Part shown: positions 16,658-16,708 of the stretch, in pieces | How positions within the stretch are numbered: position 1 is the first letter of the stretch | How the letters are laid out: each line of letters opens with the position of its first letter | Assembly (NCBI GenBank): GCA_038326615.1 | Contig: JBBQKF010000067.1 | Span: 1 to 16,708 of the forward strand | Reading direction: 5' to 3' | DNA length: 16,708 nt | From: JBBQKF01 sp038326615 | Lineage (GTDB): Bacteria; Bacillota; Clostridia; Saccharofermentanales; UBA5734 | Translations under genes and position numbers: made by a program | Notes under the pieces: generated by a model | Told to the model about the DNA's origin: nothing | Databases searched by the model: none | What the model saw: only the letters and a program-made list of their open reading frames with translations

Positions 16658-16708
16658 TTGGAAGATACATTATTAATTGAAAAAATTATGGAACTAAAAA
16701 AGAAACAT
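16658..16708 (+). CDS. 5' end of a gene, possibly quinolinate synthase (nadA)
   Basis: A TTG at 16658 lies 8 nt after AGGAG (16645-16649) and opens a frame that runs off the window after 17 codons: MEDTLLIEKIMELKKKH. This resembles the usual N-terminus of NadA, in which an IEKIxELKK helix precedes the conserved NAxILAHxYQ, but the diagnostic part lies outside the window. The gene start is moderately supported, the identity only weakly. The leader contains the GAATAAA array. Confidence 0.55.
   Translation, partial: MEDTLLIEKIMELKKKH

Overview
The window comes from an AT-rich, low-GC chromosome that looks like an anaerobic clostridial Firmicute. The evidence is strong GGAGG-type ribosome sites with several TTG starts, A/T-ending codons, an NfnAB-type bifurcating transhydrogenase pair, and a membrane-anchored SH3b/GH18 protein of the type common in Clostridia. 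No rRNA, tRNA, CRISPR array, integrase or insertion sequence was found. The species cannot be named from what is visible.

Layout, left to right. (1) An (AGT)23 triplet repeat at the edge leads into ilvD-ilvB (branched-chain amino-acid synthesis), followed about 210 bp later by an intrinsic terminator. (2) A monocistronic heliorhodopsin gene has its own extended -10 promoter. It converges on a minus-strand GH18 glycosidase gene; the interval between them holds an A-rich tandem repeat and a two-way terminator hairpin. (3) A divergent promoter region separates the GH18 gene from nfnA-nfnB, which overlap by 23 bp. (4) A plus-strand run of housekeeping or accessory genes follows: a class B J-protein, an M24 metallopeptidase, an unrecognised two-TM membrane protein whose start overlaps the stop of a mini-ORF, an HSL-type alpha/beta hydrolase, and a PAS-GGDEF diguanylate cyclase. 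(5) About 800 bp of noncoding heptamer repeats (RRNTAAA-like) then lead into the first 17 codons of another gene, tentatively quinolinate synthase (nadA).

The most distinctive property is the density of short tandem repeats of different unit sizes in unrelated places: AGT at the left edge, TCG inside ilvD (a serine-rich linker of about 60 residues), a 36-bp unit inside the GH18 gene, a 24/15-bp unit between convergent genes, a G9 run inside nfnA, and two adjacent heptamer arrays at the right end. The larger heptamer array has a second level of order: two super-units of about 256-276 bp carry the same landmarks in the same sequence. A good extended -10 (TGGTAAAAT) lies exactly between the two heptamer arrays, so the second array may form the 5' leader of the last gene. 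The same nine-base element sits in front of the heliorhodopsin and diguanylate cyclase genes.

The second highlight is the heliorhodopsin, with its retinal lysine and the conserved Glu/His residues, in what appears to be an anaerobe and without retinal synthesis genes nearby. Apart from ilvDB and nfnAB, the genes do not form an obvious common pathway.
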